Shown: positions 24,316 through 32,278 of the stretch, piece by piece
Layout: each line of letters opens with the position of its first letter
How positions within the stretch are numbered: position 1 is the stretch's first letter
Assembly (NCBI GenBank): GCA_030538185.1
Contig: JAUNUK010000002.1
Span: 186,001 to 250,000, forward strand
Direction: 5' to 3'
From: Actinomycetaceae bacterium
Lineage (GTDB): Bacteria; Actinomycetota; Actinomycetes; Actinomycetales; Actinomycetaceae
DNA length: 64,000 nucleotides
Notes under the pieces: model-generated
Told to the model about the DNA's origin: nothing
The model's input: the letters and a program-made list of their open reading frames with translations, nothing else
The model's database searches: none
Position numbers and translations under genes: made by a program

Positions 24316-24346
24316 ACCCTAAGAGGTATACTTCGGGTTACCGAAG
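24316..24346 (+). promoter_or_regulatory. Overlapping inverted repeats in the mntH leader
   Basis: ACCCTAAG (24316-24323) and CTTCGGGT (24331-24338) pair with one mismatch over a 7-bp spacer, and CTTCGG-GTTA-CCGAAG (24331-24346) is a perfect 6-bp hairpin sharing the same right arm. They end 14 bp before the GTG start and overlap the ribosome-site region, so they could be an MntR/DtxR-type operator or an alternative RNA structure controlling translation. Neither is proved. Confidence 0.4.
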
Positions 24347-24359
24347 GAAAGGGTGGGGC

Positions 24360-25586
24360 GTGCAAGACCGAAGAAAAATACCCAGGACACGAACCGTGTC
24401 TCTCTTGGGTCCAGCATTTGTGGCAGCAGTCGCCTACGTAGATCCAGGAAATGTTGCGGCAAACGTGACGGCAGGCTCACGCTATGGATTCCTGCTTACA
24501 TGGGTCCTTGTGCTGGCAAGTGCTATGGCAGTCCTGATCCAATACCAGTCGGCAAAACTAGGCATCGTCACAGGAAAATCTCTGCCTGCTCTACTAGGCT
24601 CTAAACTCAAAACACGAAGTAGACGTCTGTTTTGGCTACAAGCTGAGATTGTGGCCGCAGCCACAGACCTCGCAGAGGTCATTGGTGGAGCCATAGCTCT
24701 CAACCTACTTTTCGATCTTCCCCTGTTGTGGGGAGGAATCATTGTGGGAGGAGCCTCCCTGCTTCTGCTTTTCTTGAAAGACCGCAGAGGCCAAAAAGCC
24801 TTCGAAAACACGGTTATCGTGTTCTTAGGCGTTATTGCCCTGGGGTTTTTAGGAGCACTATTCTTCAACCCCCCTAGTGCTTCAGACGTGATGGGCGGTC
24901 TTGTCCCGCGTTTTGAAGGCAAAGATTCTCTCCTGGTTGCAGCCTCCATGCTGGGTGCAACAGTGATGCCACACGCGATTTATCTTCACTCTTCCCTGGT
25001 AGGAGACAGACACGGTAAGACCGAAGACCACAATCGAATACGGCAGCTTTTGAAAGCATCAAAGCTAGATGTCGTGGGTGCCCTAGCCTTTGCTGGTTTG
25101 GTGAACGTCGGTTTGCTATTGCTGGCAGCCCAGGCCCTCAGAGGCGTTCCGGGAACAGACACCATTGAAGGGGCTCATGCGGCGGTGGCCACAAACTTTG
25201 GCCCTGTGATCGGAACACTGTTTGCAGTGGGCCTTTTAGCCTCGGGCCTGGCCTCAACCTCGGTGGGTGCCTACGCAGGATCAGAGATCATGAAAGGCCT
25301 TTTGCATGTCCAGATCCCGCTTTACATTCGTAGAATCGTGACAATCATTCCAGCCATCATCATTATGGGCAGCGGTGCGGAACCCACCTGGGCATTGGTT
25401 TTATCGCAGGTAGTCTTGTCTTTCGGGATTCCACTAGTGATTATTCCCCTGACTGTCCTCACTCAAGACACAAAGACAATGGGTCCCTGGCGAGATAAAG
25501 CACTGATACGCGTGGTGATGGTTATCGTATGTGCCCTAATCGTCATCCTTAACCTTTCCCTCGTTGTCTTGACTCTCCTTGGCTGA
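24360..25586 (+). CDS. mntH: Nramp-family divalent metal transporter
   Basis: 408 residues with eleven predicted membrane segments. The first-helix motif VDPGNVAANVTAGSRYG and the sixth-helix motif MPHAIYLHSSLVGDR supply the conserved D-P-G-N and M-P-H metal ligands of Nramp proton-coupled Mn2+/Fe2+ importers. I choose GTG 24360 because AAGGAAAGG lies just upstream; a TTG at 24306 would add 18 residues. It is a single-gene unit with an inverted-repeat leader. Substrate is probably Mn2+ by family, not shown by sequence alone. Confidence 0.94.
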   Translation: MQDRRKIPRTRTVSLLGPAFVAAVAYVDPGNVAANVTAGSRYGFLLTWVLVLASAMAVLIQYQSAKLGIVTGKSLPALLGSKLKTRSRRLFWLQAEIVAAATDLAEVIGGAIALNLLFDLPLLWGGIIVGGASLLLLFLKDRRGQKAFENTVIVFLGVIALGFLGALFFNPPSASDVMGGLVPRFEGKDSLLVAASMLGATVMPHAIYLHSSLVGDRHGKTEDHNRIRQLLKASKLDVVGALAFAGLVNVGLLLLAAQALRGVPGTDTIEGAHAAVATNFGPVIGTLFAVGLLASGLASTSVGAYAGSEIMKGLLHVQIPLYIRRIVTIIPAIIIMGSGAEPTWALVLSQVVLSFGIPLVIIPLTVLTQDTKTMGPWRDKALIRVVMVIVCALIVILNLSLVVLTLLG

Positions 25587-25651
25587 GTGCCTGCGCCGGG
25601 CTAGAAGTCACGAGGAACCTTGAAGTGCTGCTAAGCTGATACACGGTTTTG

Positions 25652-25724
25652 GCCCCGGTAGCTCAGAGGATAGAGCGTCTGCCTCCGGAGCAGAAGGTCG
25701 CAGGTTCGAGTCCTGTTCGGGGCA
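25652..25724 (+). tRNA. tRNA-Arg (anticodon CCG)
   Basis: A 73-nt cloverleaf folds cleanly: acceptor stem GCCCCGG/TCGGGGC with one G-T pair, D-arm GCTC...GAGC, anticodon stem TCTGC/GCAGA with loop CTCCGGA (anticodon CCG, reading CGG), a five-base variable loop, T-arm GCAGG-TTCGAGT-CCTGT and discriminator A. The CCA is not encoded. It precedes argS in related actinobacteria. Its 3' end forms the left arm of a 28-bp inverted repeat (see next feature). Confidence 0.97.
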
Positions 25725-25774
25725 CAAAAGTGGAGGGTCCGCTCACGCGGACCCTCCACTTTTGTGCCCCGAAC
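25715..25774. terminator. 28-bp perfect inverted repeat starting inside the tRNA-Arg gene
   Basis: Positions 25715-25742 and 25747-25774 are exact reverse complements around the loop TCAC. The left arm begins with the last ten bases of the tRNA (GTTCGGGGCA) and the right arm ends with their complement (TGCCCCGAAC). Part of the stem (GTGGAGGGTCCGC) followed by CACTTTTGTG may act as the tRNA terminator. A full stem would compete with the tRNA acceptor and T-arm in the RNA. Confidence 0.75.
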
Positions 25775-25946
25775 GGTGGGGATCGCGAAGCGATCCCCAC
25801 CTGCAGTGTTGAATTGTGCCGCGATAATCCGCGGCACGTCACTCGCGTAGAAGCGAAAAATGCGATTTTCGCTTCTACTACTTACAAAACTGTGGGCGGA
25901 GCCTGGCGTTAAATTAGTTTGGGGTCCGCTCATGCGGACCCCAAAC
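25775..25946. repeat. Array of four further hairpins after tRNA-Arg
   Basis: Directly after the long palindrome come GGTGGGGATCGC/GCGATCCCCACC (25775-25801, loop GAA), GTGCCGCG/CGCGGCAC (25816-25837), GTAGAAGCGAAAA/TTTTCGCTTCTAC (25847-25878) and GTTTGGGGTCCGC/GCGGACCCCAAAC (25917-25946, loop TCAT). All stems are perfect. The last shares the 20-bp core GGGTCCGCTCAYGCGGACCC with the first palindrome. Some are surely terminators for the convergent antiporter gene and the tRNA; the number is unusual. Confidence 0.7.
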
Positions 25947-25961
25947 CTCTGTGGAACTAGG

Positions 25962-27473
25962 TTATAGGCCGTTCCACCATAGGATGTCCATCCCGTGAGT
26001 GGCTAAGAGGTAGATAATTCCGACCGTAAAGACCGCAAAGATGCCGACGGCAATCATTTCGGCTTTGGTGAAGATCTCCTTCTTAGCCTGCTTGCGTCCC
26101 CATATGTACAGGGGAGCGCCAACCAACCAACAGGCGGCGTTCAGCAGGATTAGCGGCAGACCGCCTGCCCACACGAGCCACACGGTGTACACGGTGGCCA
26201 CGACCCCCACAATGACGTCCTGTGTGCGCTTGGGATTCTTATCTGCTCCAACCGAAAGAGACTGCTTCAACTGGAAGAAAGCAGACACCAAGTAACACGG
26301 AAGGATCAGAGAAGAAGCAATAAGGATCAGGTCAGTGTATGTAGAGGAGAACCCGACAGCCAGGATGATGAACACAATCGAGGAAACGCCGTTGGTAACC
26401 CACAGGGCGGTTGTTGGAGATCCGTGCTTGTTCGTGTTGCCAAAGACCGCAGGCAGGCCTGCGTGCTCTGCAGGAACGAAGAGGATCTCAGAGGCGAGCA
26501 TCACCCAAGCCAGAAGCGCGCCAGCCACGGACACGCCGATACCGATATGGATAACAGCAGCGCCCCACGGCCCCACGACAGCGGCCATAACGCCAGCCAT
26601 TGACGGGTCAGCAAAACCGGCAAGCTCAGCCTGAGCGACGACACCGTAGGAAAGAACATTAGTCAAAACCAAGAGGCCCAGAACAAAGAGGAAACCCATA
26701 ACCGTGGCTTTACCAACATCCTTAGAGCTCTTAGCGCGTGTGGAATAGATGGCGGCACCCTCAATACCAATAAACACCCAGACGGTTAGAAGCATCATGG
26801 AGGTGATTTGCTTCAAAGGTGAACCCAGTTCCTTGCTGTCTGCCCCAATCTTGGTTATCTCGCCCCAGACATCGGCGCTGAATAGACCTGCCTTGAAACC
26901 AATGATCGCGATAACCACGAAAAGGAACAGAGGGATTACTTTTGCCACAGTGATGATCGTGTTGACAAACGCGGCAGTTCTTACGCCAGAGAGAATCAAG
27001 AAGTGGATGATCCACAGGAAAACAAGGGCTGCCGCAACACCAGCTGGGGTTAAGGAATTGTCATCATTCTTGAATGCGGGAACAATCACCGCAACCGTAG
27101 TGGTTAAGAAGACCACATACGATAGGTTGCCTGCCCAGGCCGATAGCCAATATGACCAGGCTGAGGCGAAACCGGCGAAACTACCTAGTCCTTCACGGGC
27201 ATAACCATAGACACCACCCGTGACATCTGGACGTGTGCGGGCCAAGGATTGAAAAGAAAATGCCAGGGCGAGCATGCCAATGCCGGTGATGATCCAACCA
27301 ATGACCAAAGGTCCTACTGCTGCCACGCCAGCCATCTGTGATGGAAGCCCAAAGATGCCTGAGCCAATCATGGACCCGACGGCAAGAGCTGTAAGCGGTA
27401 GTAGCGGAAGTTTCGGATCTGTGTTTTCGGAAGAATCCGTGGTCGAAACCTGTGTTGTGTTATCAGTGTTCAT
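25962..27473 (-). CDS. APC-family amino-acid antiporter, arginine/ornithine type
   Basis: 503 residues with about 12-14 membrane segments. The first-helix motif LTALAVGSMIGSGIFGLPSQ (unwound GSGIFG substrate loop) and the FIGIEGAAIYSTRAK motif place it in the basic amino acid/polyamine antiporter group (ArcD, YdgI, LysP-like). These typically exchange arginine for ornithine or agmatine. No arginine deiminase genes lie next to it in this window, so the substrate is inferred. The gene sits between tRNA-Arg and argS, which are adjacent in some relatives, together with the CWB2 gene. Confidence 0.9.
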   Translation of the reverse strand: MNTDNTTQVSTTDSSENTDPKLPLLPLTALAVGSMIGSGIFGLPSQMAGVAAVGPLVIGWIITGIGMLALAFSFQSLARTRPDVTGGVYGYAREGLGSFAGFASAWSYWLSAWAGNLSYVVFLTTTVAVIVPAFKNDDNSLTPAGVAAALVFLWIIHFLILSGVRTAAFVNTIITVAKVIPLFLFVVIAIIGFKAGLFSADVWGEITKIGADSKELGSPLKQITSMMLLTVWVFIGIEGAAIYSTRAKSSKDVGKATVMGFLFVLGLLVLTNVLSYGVVAQAELAGFADPSMAGVMAAVVGPWGAAVIHIGIGVSVAGALLAWVMLASEILFVPAEHAGLPAVFGNTNKHGSPTTALWVTNGVSSIVFIILAVGFSSTYTDLILIASSLILPCYLVSAFFQLKQSLSVGADKNPKRTQDVIVGVVATVYTVWLVWAGGLPLILLNAACWLVGAPLYIWGRKQAKKEIFTKAEMIAVGIFAVFTVGIIYLLATHGMDILWWNGL

Positions 27474-27720
27474 TCAACAATCTTTCTACGTTTCCTTATG
27501 GAATATTTCGAGAAAAGAAAATGCGCGTACTTCGTTGTTAGACCACTATCTAATCTAGCGAAGAATGTGTCGAAAAGATATGAACAAAAGTCCCAGAGAT
27601 TACGATAAACACTAAGTTTTGACCCTTGTTTAGTAAAGAACAATTCATGATTACACTAAAGCTTTGCCTTGACTGTAAATATCTGTCTTGATCTGTATTA
27701 TTCAGATTTGAATTAAAGGA
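27474..27720. other. AT-rich promoter region of the antiporter
   Basis: About 250 bp without a gene, strongly AT-rich, between the antiporter start and the terminator of the CWB2 gene. Short symmetric elements such as ATCTG-TATTATT-CAGAT (around 27694-27710) are present. Nothing matched a full ArgR box. Promoter activity for the leftward antiporter is expected here. Confidence 0.5.
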
Positions 27721-27760
27721 AGTTGGGGCCCTCTCCTTGTGTTTGGAAAGGGCCCCAACT
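27721..27760 (-). terminator. Intrinsic terminator of the CWB2 gene
   Basis: AGTTGGGGCCCT (27721-27732) and AGGGCCCCAACT (27749-27760) are perfect 12-bp arms, with additional CTCC/GGA pairing inside. On the minus strand the stem is followed by TCCTTTAATT. It lies 13 bp past the CWB2 stop codon. Confidence 0.82.
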
Positions 27761-27773
27761 GTTTGTCCAATAA

Positions 27774-28847
27774 CTAACTAACGCAGCCTCGAAGCAAAGC
27801 GCCCTCGGCAATGGCATTGGGGCCACCGATGATTACGCCTGGCTGGGTGAACATAGGCCAATCTCCATCTGCCCAATTACGTGTTGTTGTGCAGTGGGTA
27901 TTTGCTGGCAAAAGCAGGACTGTTCCTTCCTTCCACAACTTGGTGACCAGCGGTGTTGCTGCCAGGGCGTCGGGGTAGTCCTGGTCGTTTACCCACACGG
28001 CTGTTTGCAGCGGGGACATCATCTGCATGTAAGAAAACTCGTAGGCATCCTGGTCGTACAGGGCATTACGGAAAATGTTGTCGCAGCCATTTTCGAAAGG
28101 CCTTTCACCTGTTGCGCAAGCCTGAGAATCGTTGTTTTTGAACCCTGCAGCCAAGAACGCGGACCAAACGGCAGCATCACTCATAATGTGTTCGGAACCC
28201 AGGGCGTGAATAGACCCTGGCTTATGGCGTTCAATGAATGCCTTTACCTCAAACGATAAATGGTCTTGTGCGGTGGTCACGAGGGTAAAGCCCACGCTCG
28301 CCGCATAGGCACTGGGGCCTTGGACCATCCAAAAGTCTTCTGCCGGGGCCAAAACAATACCCTTACCCCCATCAGCGAACCGGGCCACCCCTTGGGCTTG
28401 GAGCCTAAGGCCCAGTTCGGCCACGGCTGCAGAAGTCGCATGCCTGTCCTTACCTGACGCACGCTCGATTGAAACGCCTGGTAGCAGCATGTTTAGTTCT
28501 GCCTCCACGGCTAGGGGGATCGCAGCTGGCCCGCCAGCCATATAGAGCTTGGCAGGTTTCATCCGCAGCAGTTCCGCCCTTGTCGAGGGCGGGATCGTGT
28601 TGTTGACCAAAAGGATTGGTGACTGGGCGGCAGCAGCCACAGGTCCAAGGGACATGGCGTCTGGGAAGTTCAGCCCAGAGGCAATAAATACCTGCCTCGC
28701 TTGCCCTGGCCAATACTTCGCAGAGATAGCTGCCGCGGTTTCAAAACGGTCATTGCCCGCAACCCGTGAGGTGGCAGCATTAGCGGTGAGGGATACGCCC
28801 ATAAGGGCCAAGGCAGCCACGAAGGCGGCAATTTTCTTGAGTTTCAT
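27774..28847 (-). CDS. Secreted cell-wall-binding repeat 2 (CWB2) protein
   Basis: 357 residues with a clear signal peptide (KLKKIAAFVAALALMGVSLT then ANA-AT) and CWB2-type repeats from residue 27 on: SRVAGNDRFETAAAISAKYW, VFIASGLNFPDAMSLGPVAA, SPILLVNNTIPPSTRAEL and LYMAGGPAAIP. A second, more diverged unit follows (SGKDRHATSAAVAE, ALGSEHIMS) and a third (DQDYPDALAATPLVTKL, VIIGGPNAIAEG). CWB2 repeats hold proteins to wall polymers non-covalently. No separate enzymatic domain is visible, so it may be structural or adhesive. Two cysteine-containing segments (ACATG, NGCDN, HCTTT, RGCVS) could form disulfides. Confidence 0.88.
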   Translation of the reverse strand: MKLKKIAAFVAALALMGVSLTANAATSRVAGNDRFETAAAISAKYWPGQARQVFIASGLNFPDAMSLGPVAAAAQSPILLVNNTIPPSTRAELLRMKPAKLYMAGGPAAIPLAVEAELNMLLPGVSIERASGKDRHATSAAVAELGLRLQAQGVARFADGGKGIVLAPAEDFWMVQGPSAYAASVGFTLVTTAQDHLSFEVKAFIERHKPGSIHALGSEHIMSDAAVWSAFLAAGFKNNDSQACATGERPFENGCDNIFRNALYDQDAYEFSYMQMMSPLQTAVWVNDQDYPDALAATPLVTKLWKEGTVLLLPANTHCTTTRNWADGDWPMFTQPGVIIGGPNAIAEGALLRGCVS

Positions 28848-28886
28848 CAGTGAACCAATCTATGAGTGTGGGAGATGGGACCATTG

Positions 28887-28903
28887 CTTCGGCTCAGCCG
28901 AAG
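28887..28903. repeat. Perfect hairpin upstream of the CWB2 gene
   Basis: CTTCGGCT-C-AGCCGAAG (8-bp arms, single-base centre) lies 40 bp upstream of the CWB2 start in the 230-bp gap before argS. It may be a 5' leader hairpin or an operator. The remaining gap holds the divergent argS promoter, which I could not pin down. Confidence 0.4.
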
Positions 28904-29077
28904 TATGGGATACAAATGGCCATGGAAGAGATAGCCATCATTTGAGGTGCTACAAGCTTATACGAACGATCCGTCGATAGTGAAGCCCGTCACAAAAAAC
29001 GCTCTGTTTGGTTCTAGATATCCGTTGAATCTTGGCGGGCATGACTTATGTATGGCCACTGCGTTACTCTTGGGGGC

Positions 29078-30757
29078 GTGACTCCTGAACAACTCGCTGA
29101 AAAGCTAAGCGCCCTCGTCCATGAATGTATCGCGAAGGGTGCCATTTCTTTGGCACCCGAAGACGTGCCTGAGATGGTACAGGTGACTCGACCCAAAACT
29201 CGTGAACACGGGGATTGGGCGACAAATATCGCCATGCAGCTGGGCAAGAAGGCCGGCATGTCGCCACGCGACTTTGCCTCCGCCCTCGTGAAAGAAATCG
29301 AAAAGGCTGAAGGAATTGAGTCTGCCGAGATAGCTGGGCCTGGTTTTATCAATATCCGCTTGGCTGCTGGGGCTGCTGGTGAGTTGGTTCGTACCATCCT
29401 TCAACAAGGTGATGCCTATGGCACGTCAAAAACCTTGGAAAAGGAACACGTCAACCTCGAGTACGTCTCAGCCAACCCCACAGGGCCGGTCCACCTTGGA
29501 GGTGCGCGTTGGGCTGCGGTTGGTGACACACTTTCGCGCCTGATCATGGCTCAGGGAGCCAAGGTGACTCGCGAGTATTACTTCAACGACCACGGCGCAC
29601 AGATTGACCGCTTCGCTGTGTCTTTGCTGGCCAGGGCGCGCGGCCAAGAGGTTCCCGAGGACGGTTATGGGGGTCAATACATCGACGATATTGCCAACCG
29701 TGTGAAGAACGAGGCCATCAAGGCGGGCCTTCCAGATCCTGCCACCCTGCCTGACGCAGAAGCCGAAGAATACTTCCGCAAGCACGGTGTTGAACTCATG
29801 TTCGCAGAGATCAAGAACCGCCTACATGATTTCCGTACGGACTTCGATGTCTACTTCCATGAGGCATCCCTGCACGAGTCAGGGGCCGTGCACAAGGCGG
29901 TAGATATCCTGCGTAAACGTGGCGTCATCTATGACGAGGGCGGCGCAGTGTGGCTGAAAACTACGGATTTTGGCGACGACAAAGACCGCGTCTTGTTCAA
30001 ATCCAACGGTGAGGCCGCGTATTTCTCGGCTGATGTTGCCTACTACCTGGACAAACGCTCGCGTGGTTCCACGTGCTCCATCTATCTGCTGGGCGCTGAC
30101 CACCACGGTTATGTGGGGCGCATGTTGGCCATGTGTGCGGCCTTTGGCGACACACCCAACGTGAATATGCAGATCCTGATCGGCCAGATGGTCAACCTGT
30201 TCAAGGACGGCGAACCCGTGCGCATGTCCAAGAGGGCGGGAACCATCGTGACCCTGGATGACTTCGTGGAGGCCGTGGGCGTGGATGCGGCGCGCTATTC
30301 CCTGGTGCGTTCTTCGATGGATAGCCAGCTGGACATCAACCTGGATTTATTGGCCTCCAATACCAACGAAAACCCGGTCTACTACGTGCAATACGCGCAT
30401 GCTCGCACCTGTTCGGTGGCGCGCAATGCAGACGAGGCCGGTGTCACCCGCGACATGCCCTTTGATCCGGCGCAGCTAAACCATGAAGCGGATGCAACAC
30501 TGTTGGGTGTCCTGGCCCAATTCCCGGCCACCCTTGCCTTGGCAGCAGAGGAACGCGCAACCCACAGGGTCCCCCGCTACCTGGAAACCTTGGCTGGCGC
30601 ATACCACGCCTGGTACAACCAGTGCCGCGTCACGCCTCGCGCCGATGAAACGGTGGATGCCTCTCATGTGGCCCGTCGCCACTTGAACGATGCTGTTACA
30701 CAGGTTTTGGCCACAGGTCTGTCCCTGATTGCGGTGAGTGCTCCCGAGAGGATGTGA
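29078..30757 (+). CDS. argS: Arginyl-tRNA synthetase
   Basis: 559 residues, class I. The N-terminal Add1 domain (about 1-110) is followed by the HIGH-type signature [18 protein letters not shown] and later by the KMSKS-type [15 protein letters not shown]; the C-terminal DALR anticodon-binding domain ends AVSAPERM. It charges tRNA-Arg, one gene for which lies 3.4 kb upstream. GTG 29078 has GGGGG before it and removes ten residues of unsupported extension. lysA begins 6 bp after the stop, so argS probably heads the argS-lysA-hom-thrB unit. Confidence 0.97.
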   Translation: MTPEQLAEKLSALVHECIAKGAISLAPEDVPEMVQVTRPKTREHGDWATNIAMQLGKKAGMSPRDFASALVKEIEKAEGIESAEIAGPGFINIRLAAGAAGELVRTILQQGDAYGTSKTLEKEHVNLEYVSANPTGPVHLGGARWAAVGDTLSRLIMAQGAKVTREYYFNDHGAQIDRFAVSLLARARGQEVPEDGYGGQYIDDIANRVKNEAIKAGLPDPATLPDAEAEEYFRKHGVELMFAEIKNRLHDFRTDFDVYFHEASLHESGAVHKAVDILRKRGVIYDEGGAVWLKTTDFGDDKDRVLFKSNGEAAYFSADVAYYLDKRSRGSTCSIYLLGADHHGYVGRMLAMCAAFGDTPNVNMQILIGQMVNLFKDGEPVRMSKRAGTIVTLDDFVEAVGVDAARYSLVRSSMDSQLDINLDLLASNTNENPVYYVQYAHARTCSVARNADEAGVTRDMPFDPAQLNHEADATLLGVLAQFPATLALAAEERATHRVPRYLETLAGAYHAWYNQCRVTPRADETVDASHVARRHLNDAVTQVLATGLSLIAVSAPERM

Positions 30758-30763
30758 GTCCCC

Positions 30764-32278
30764 ATGCCTTCCTCCCGTGACCATGATCCTGCTTGGAACC
30801 CGGGGCTTGTGGAGGCTTTTGCCTGCCCGCAGCCTGATGAACGACCAGATGTGTGGCCCAGGGGAGTCACTCGCCTAAAAGATGGGCACCTGGCCTTACA
30901 CGGTCAAAGGCTGGCTGAGATTCTGCACTCTACACAAGCGCATACGCCTGTTTTTGTATTGGATGTGGACCACTTCGAGGACACGGCCAAGGCTTATTCG
31001 ACAGCTTTCGCCAAGCACTTCGATGTGCCTGGCATGTCTGGTGCTCAGGTTCACTATGCGGGCAAGGCCTTCTTGACCACAGGCATTGCCAAGATTGCTG
31101 CCAGTCATGGCCTGGGTATAGACACAGCTTCCGAGGGCGAACTGCGGGTGGCTCTGGCATCCGGGTGTCCTGCGGAACTTATTGGCCTGCATGGCAACGC
31201 CAAGAAGCCTGAGCTGATCCGTTTGGCACTACGTGCGGGGATTGGAAGGATCATCGCCGATTCTCTGGCAGAGGTTCGTCGTATCTCTAGGGTCGCCAAC
31301 GAAGAAGGCTTGCGCGCGCCGGTCATGCTGCGCATAACAACTGGCGTACATGCAGGTGGGCACGATTTTATTGCGACGGCGCACGAGGATCAAAAATTCG
31401 GCCTGTCCCTGGAATCAGGGGAGGAGGGGTGGCCCTCGCCTGCCATGCAGGCAGCCCAGATGGTCGATGAATACCCAAATACTGAACTTGTTGGCCTGCA
31501 CAGCCACATCGGTTCACAGATTTTCGACATGACCGCCTTTGAGGCTGCTGCCTCGAAAATGCTGGCGTTCCGAAAGGACCTGGCTGACCAGGGGATCGAC
31601 GTGCCCGAGTTGGACCTGGGTGGGGGGTACCCGGTGGCCTATACGGATGCAGATCCCCATGCCCCCAGCCCAGATGAGGTTGCCCGCATCCTGGCCCAAG
31701 TGGTCCGTAAGGAATGTGAGCAACTGGGCACCGATGTGCCCAAAGTGTCTGTCGAACCGGGACGCTCAATTATCGCGCCCACGACGATGACCCTGTACAC
31801 GGTTGTCAATGTCAAAGACCAGCGGATCGGCGAAAACGCGGATGGCACCCCGGTGTATCGCCGTTACGTGAGTGTGGATGGGGGCATGTCGGATAATATC
31901 CGCCCTGCCCTCTACGGTTCGGCCTACACGGCAACTGTGGCTAGCCGGGTTTCGGACGCGGATTTGGTGGCTTGCCGAGTTGTCGGTGCCCACTGCGAAT
32001 CTGGGGATATCCTCATCTTCCACCTGGCTTTACCCATGGATATTGCCGAGGGCGATTTGTTGGCCATGCCGGTCACAGGGGCATACGGAGATGTCATGTC
32101 TTCGAATTACAATATGCTGGCCCGGCCGGGCACTCTTGGTGTCCAGGCTGGCGCAAGTGGCCAAGTAGCGGCCAGGTGGCTGCGCACTCCCGAAACACTT
32201 GAGACCCTATTTTCTAGGGACCCCGACTATTCCACAGTCGTAATCCCACAAGCCGACGAGGACAGGAGCGAGGCATGA
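30764..32278 (+). CDS. lysA: Diaminopimelate decarboxylase
   Basis: 504 residues, a PLP enzyme of the alanine racemase-like fold that converts meso-diaminopimelate to L-lysine. The PLP lysine is in VHYAGKAFLTTGIAKIA; HSHIGSQIFD and DLGGGYPVAY follow, and the C-terminal beta domain has CESGDIL with the catalytic cysteine. Length is at the long end of the family because of an N-terminal extension of about 50 residues. Its stop overlaps hom by 4 bp (ATGA). Confidence 0.96.
   Translation: MPSSRDHDPAWNPGLVEAFACPQPDERPDVWPRGVTRLKDGHLALHGQRLAEILHSTQAHTPVFVLDVDHFEDTAKAYSTAFAKHFDVPGMSGAQVHYAGKAFLTTGIAKIAASHGLGIDTASEGELRVALASGCPAELIGLHGNAKKPELIRLALRAGIGRIIADSLAEVRRISRVANEEGLRAPVMLRITTGVHAGGHDFIATAHEDQKFGLSLESGEEGWPSPAMQAAQMVDEYPNTELVGLHSHIGSQIFDMTAFEAAASKMLAFRKDLADQGIDVPELDLGGGYPVAYTDADPHAPSPDEVARILAQVVRKECEQLGTDVPKVSVEPGRSIIAPTTMTLYTVVNVKDQRIGENADGTPVYRRYVSVDGGMSDNIRPALYGSAYTATVASRVSDADLVACRVVGAHCESGDILIFHLALPMDIAEGDLLAMPVTGAYGDVMSSNYNMLARPGTLGVQAGASGQVAARWLRTPETLETLFSRDPDYSTVVIPQADEDRSEA

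Noticed and set aside
25631-25933. 100-residue minus-strand ORF containing NRTRTCDLLLRRQTLYPLSY
   Set aside because: This peptide is the well-known false translation of the antisense strand of a tRNA gene; the ORF covers tRNA-Arg and the hairpin array.
27474-27720. ArgR box upstream of the antiporter
   Set aside because: Short TGAAT/ATTCA-like half-sites exist in this AT-rich stretch, but spacing and symmetry do not fit.
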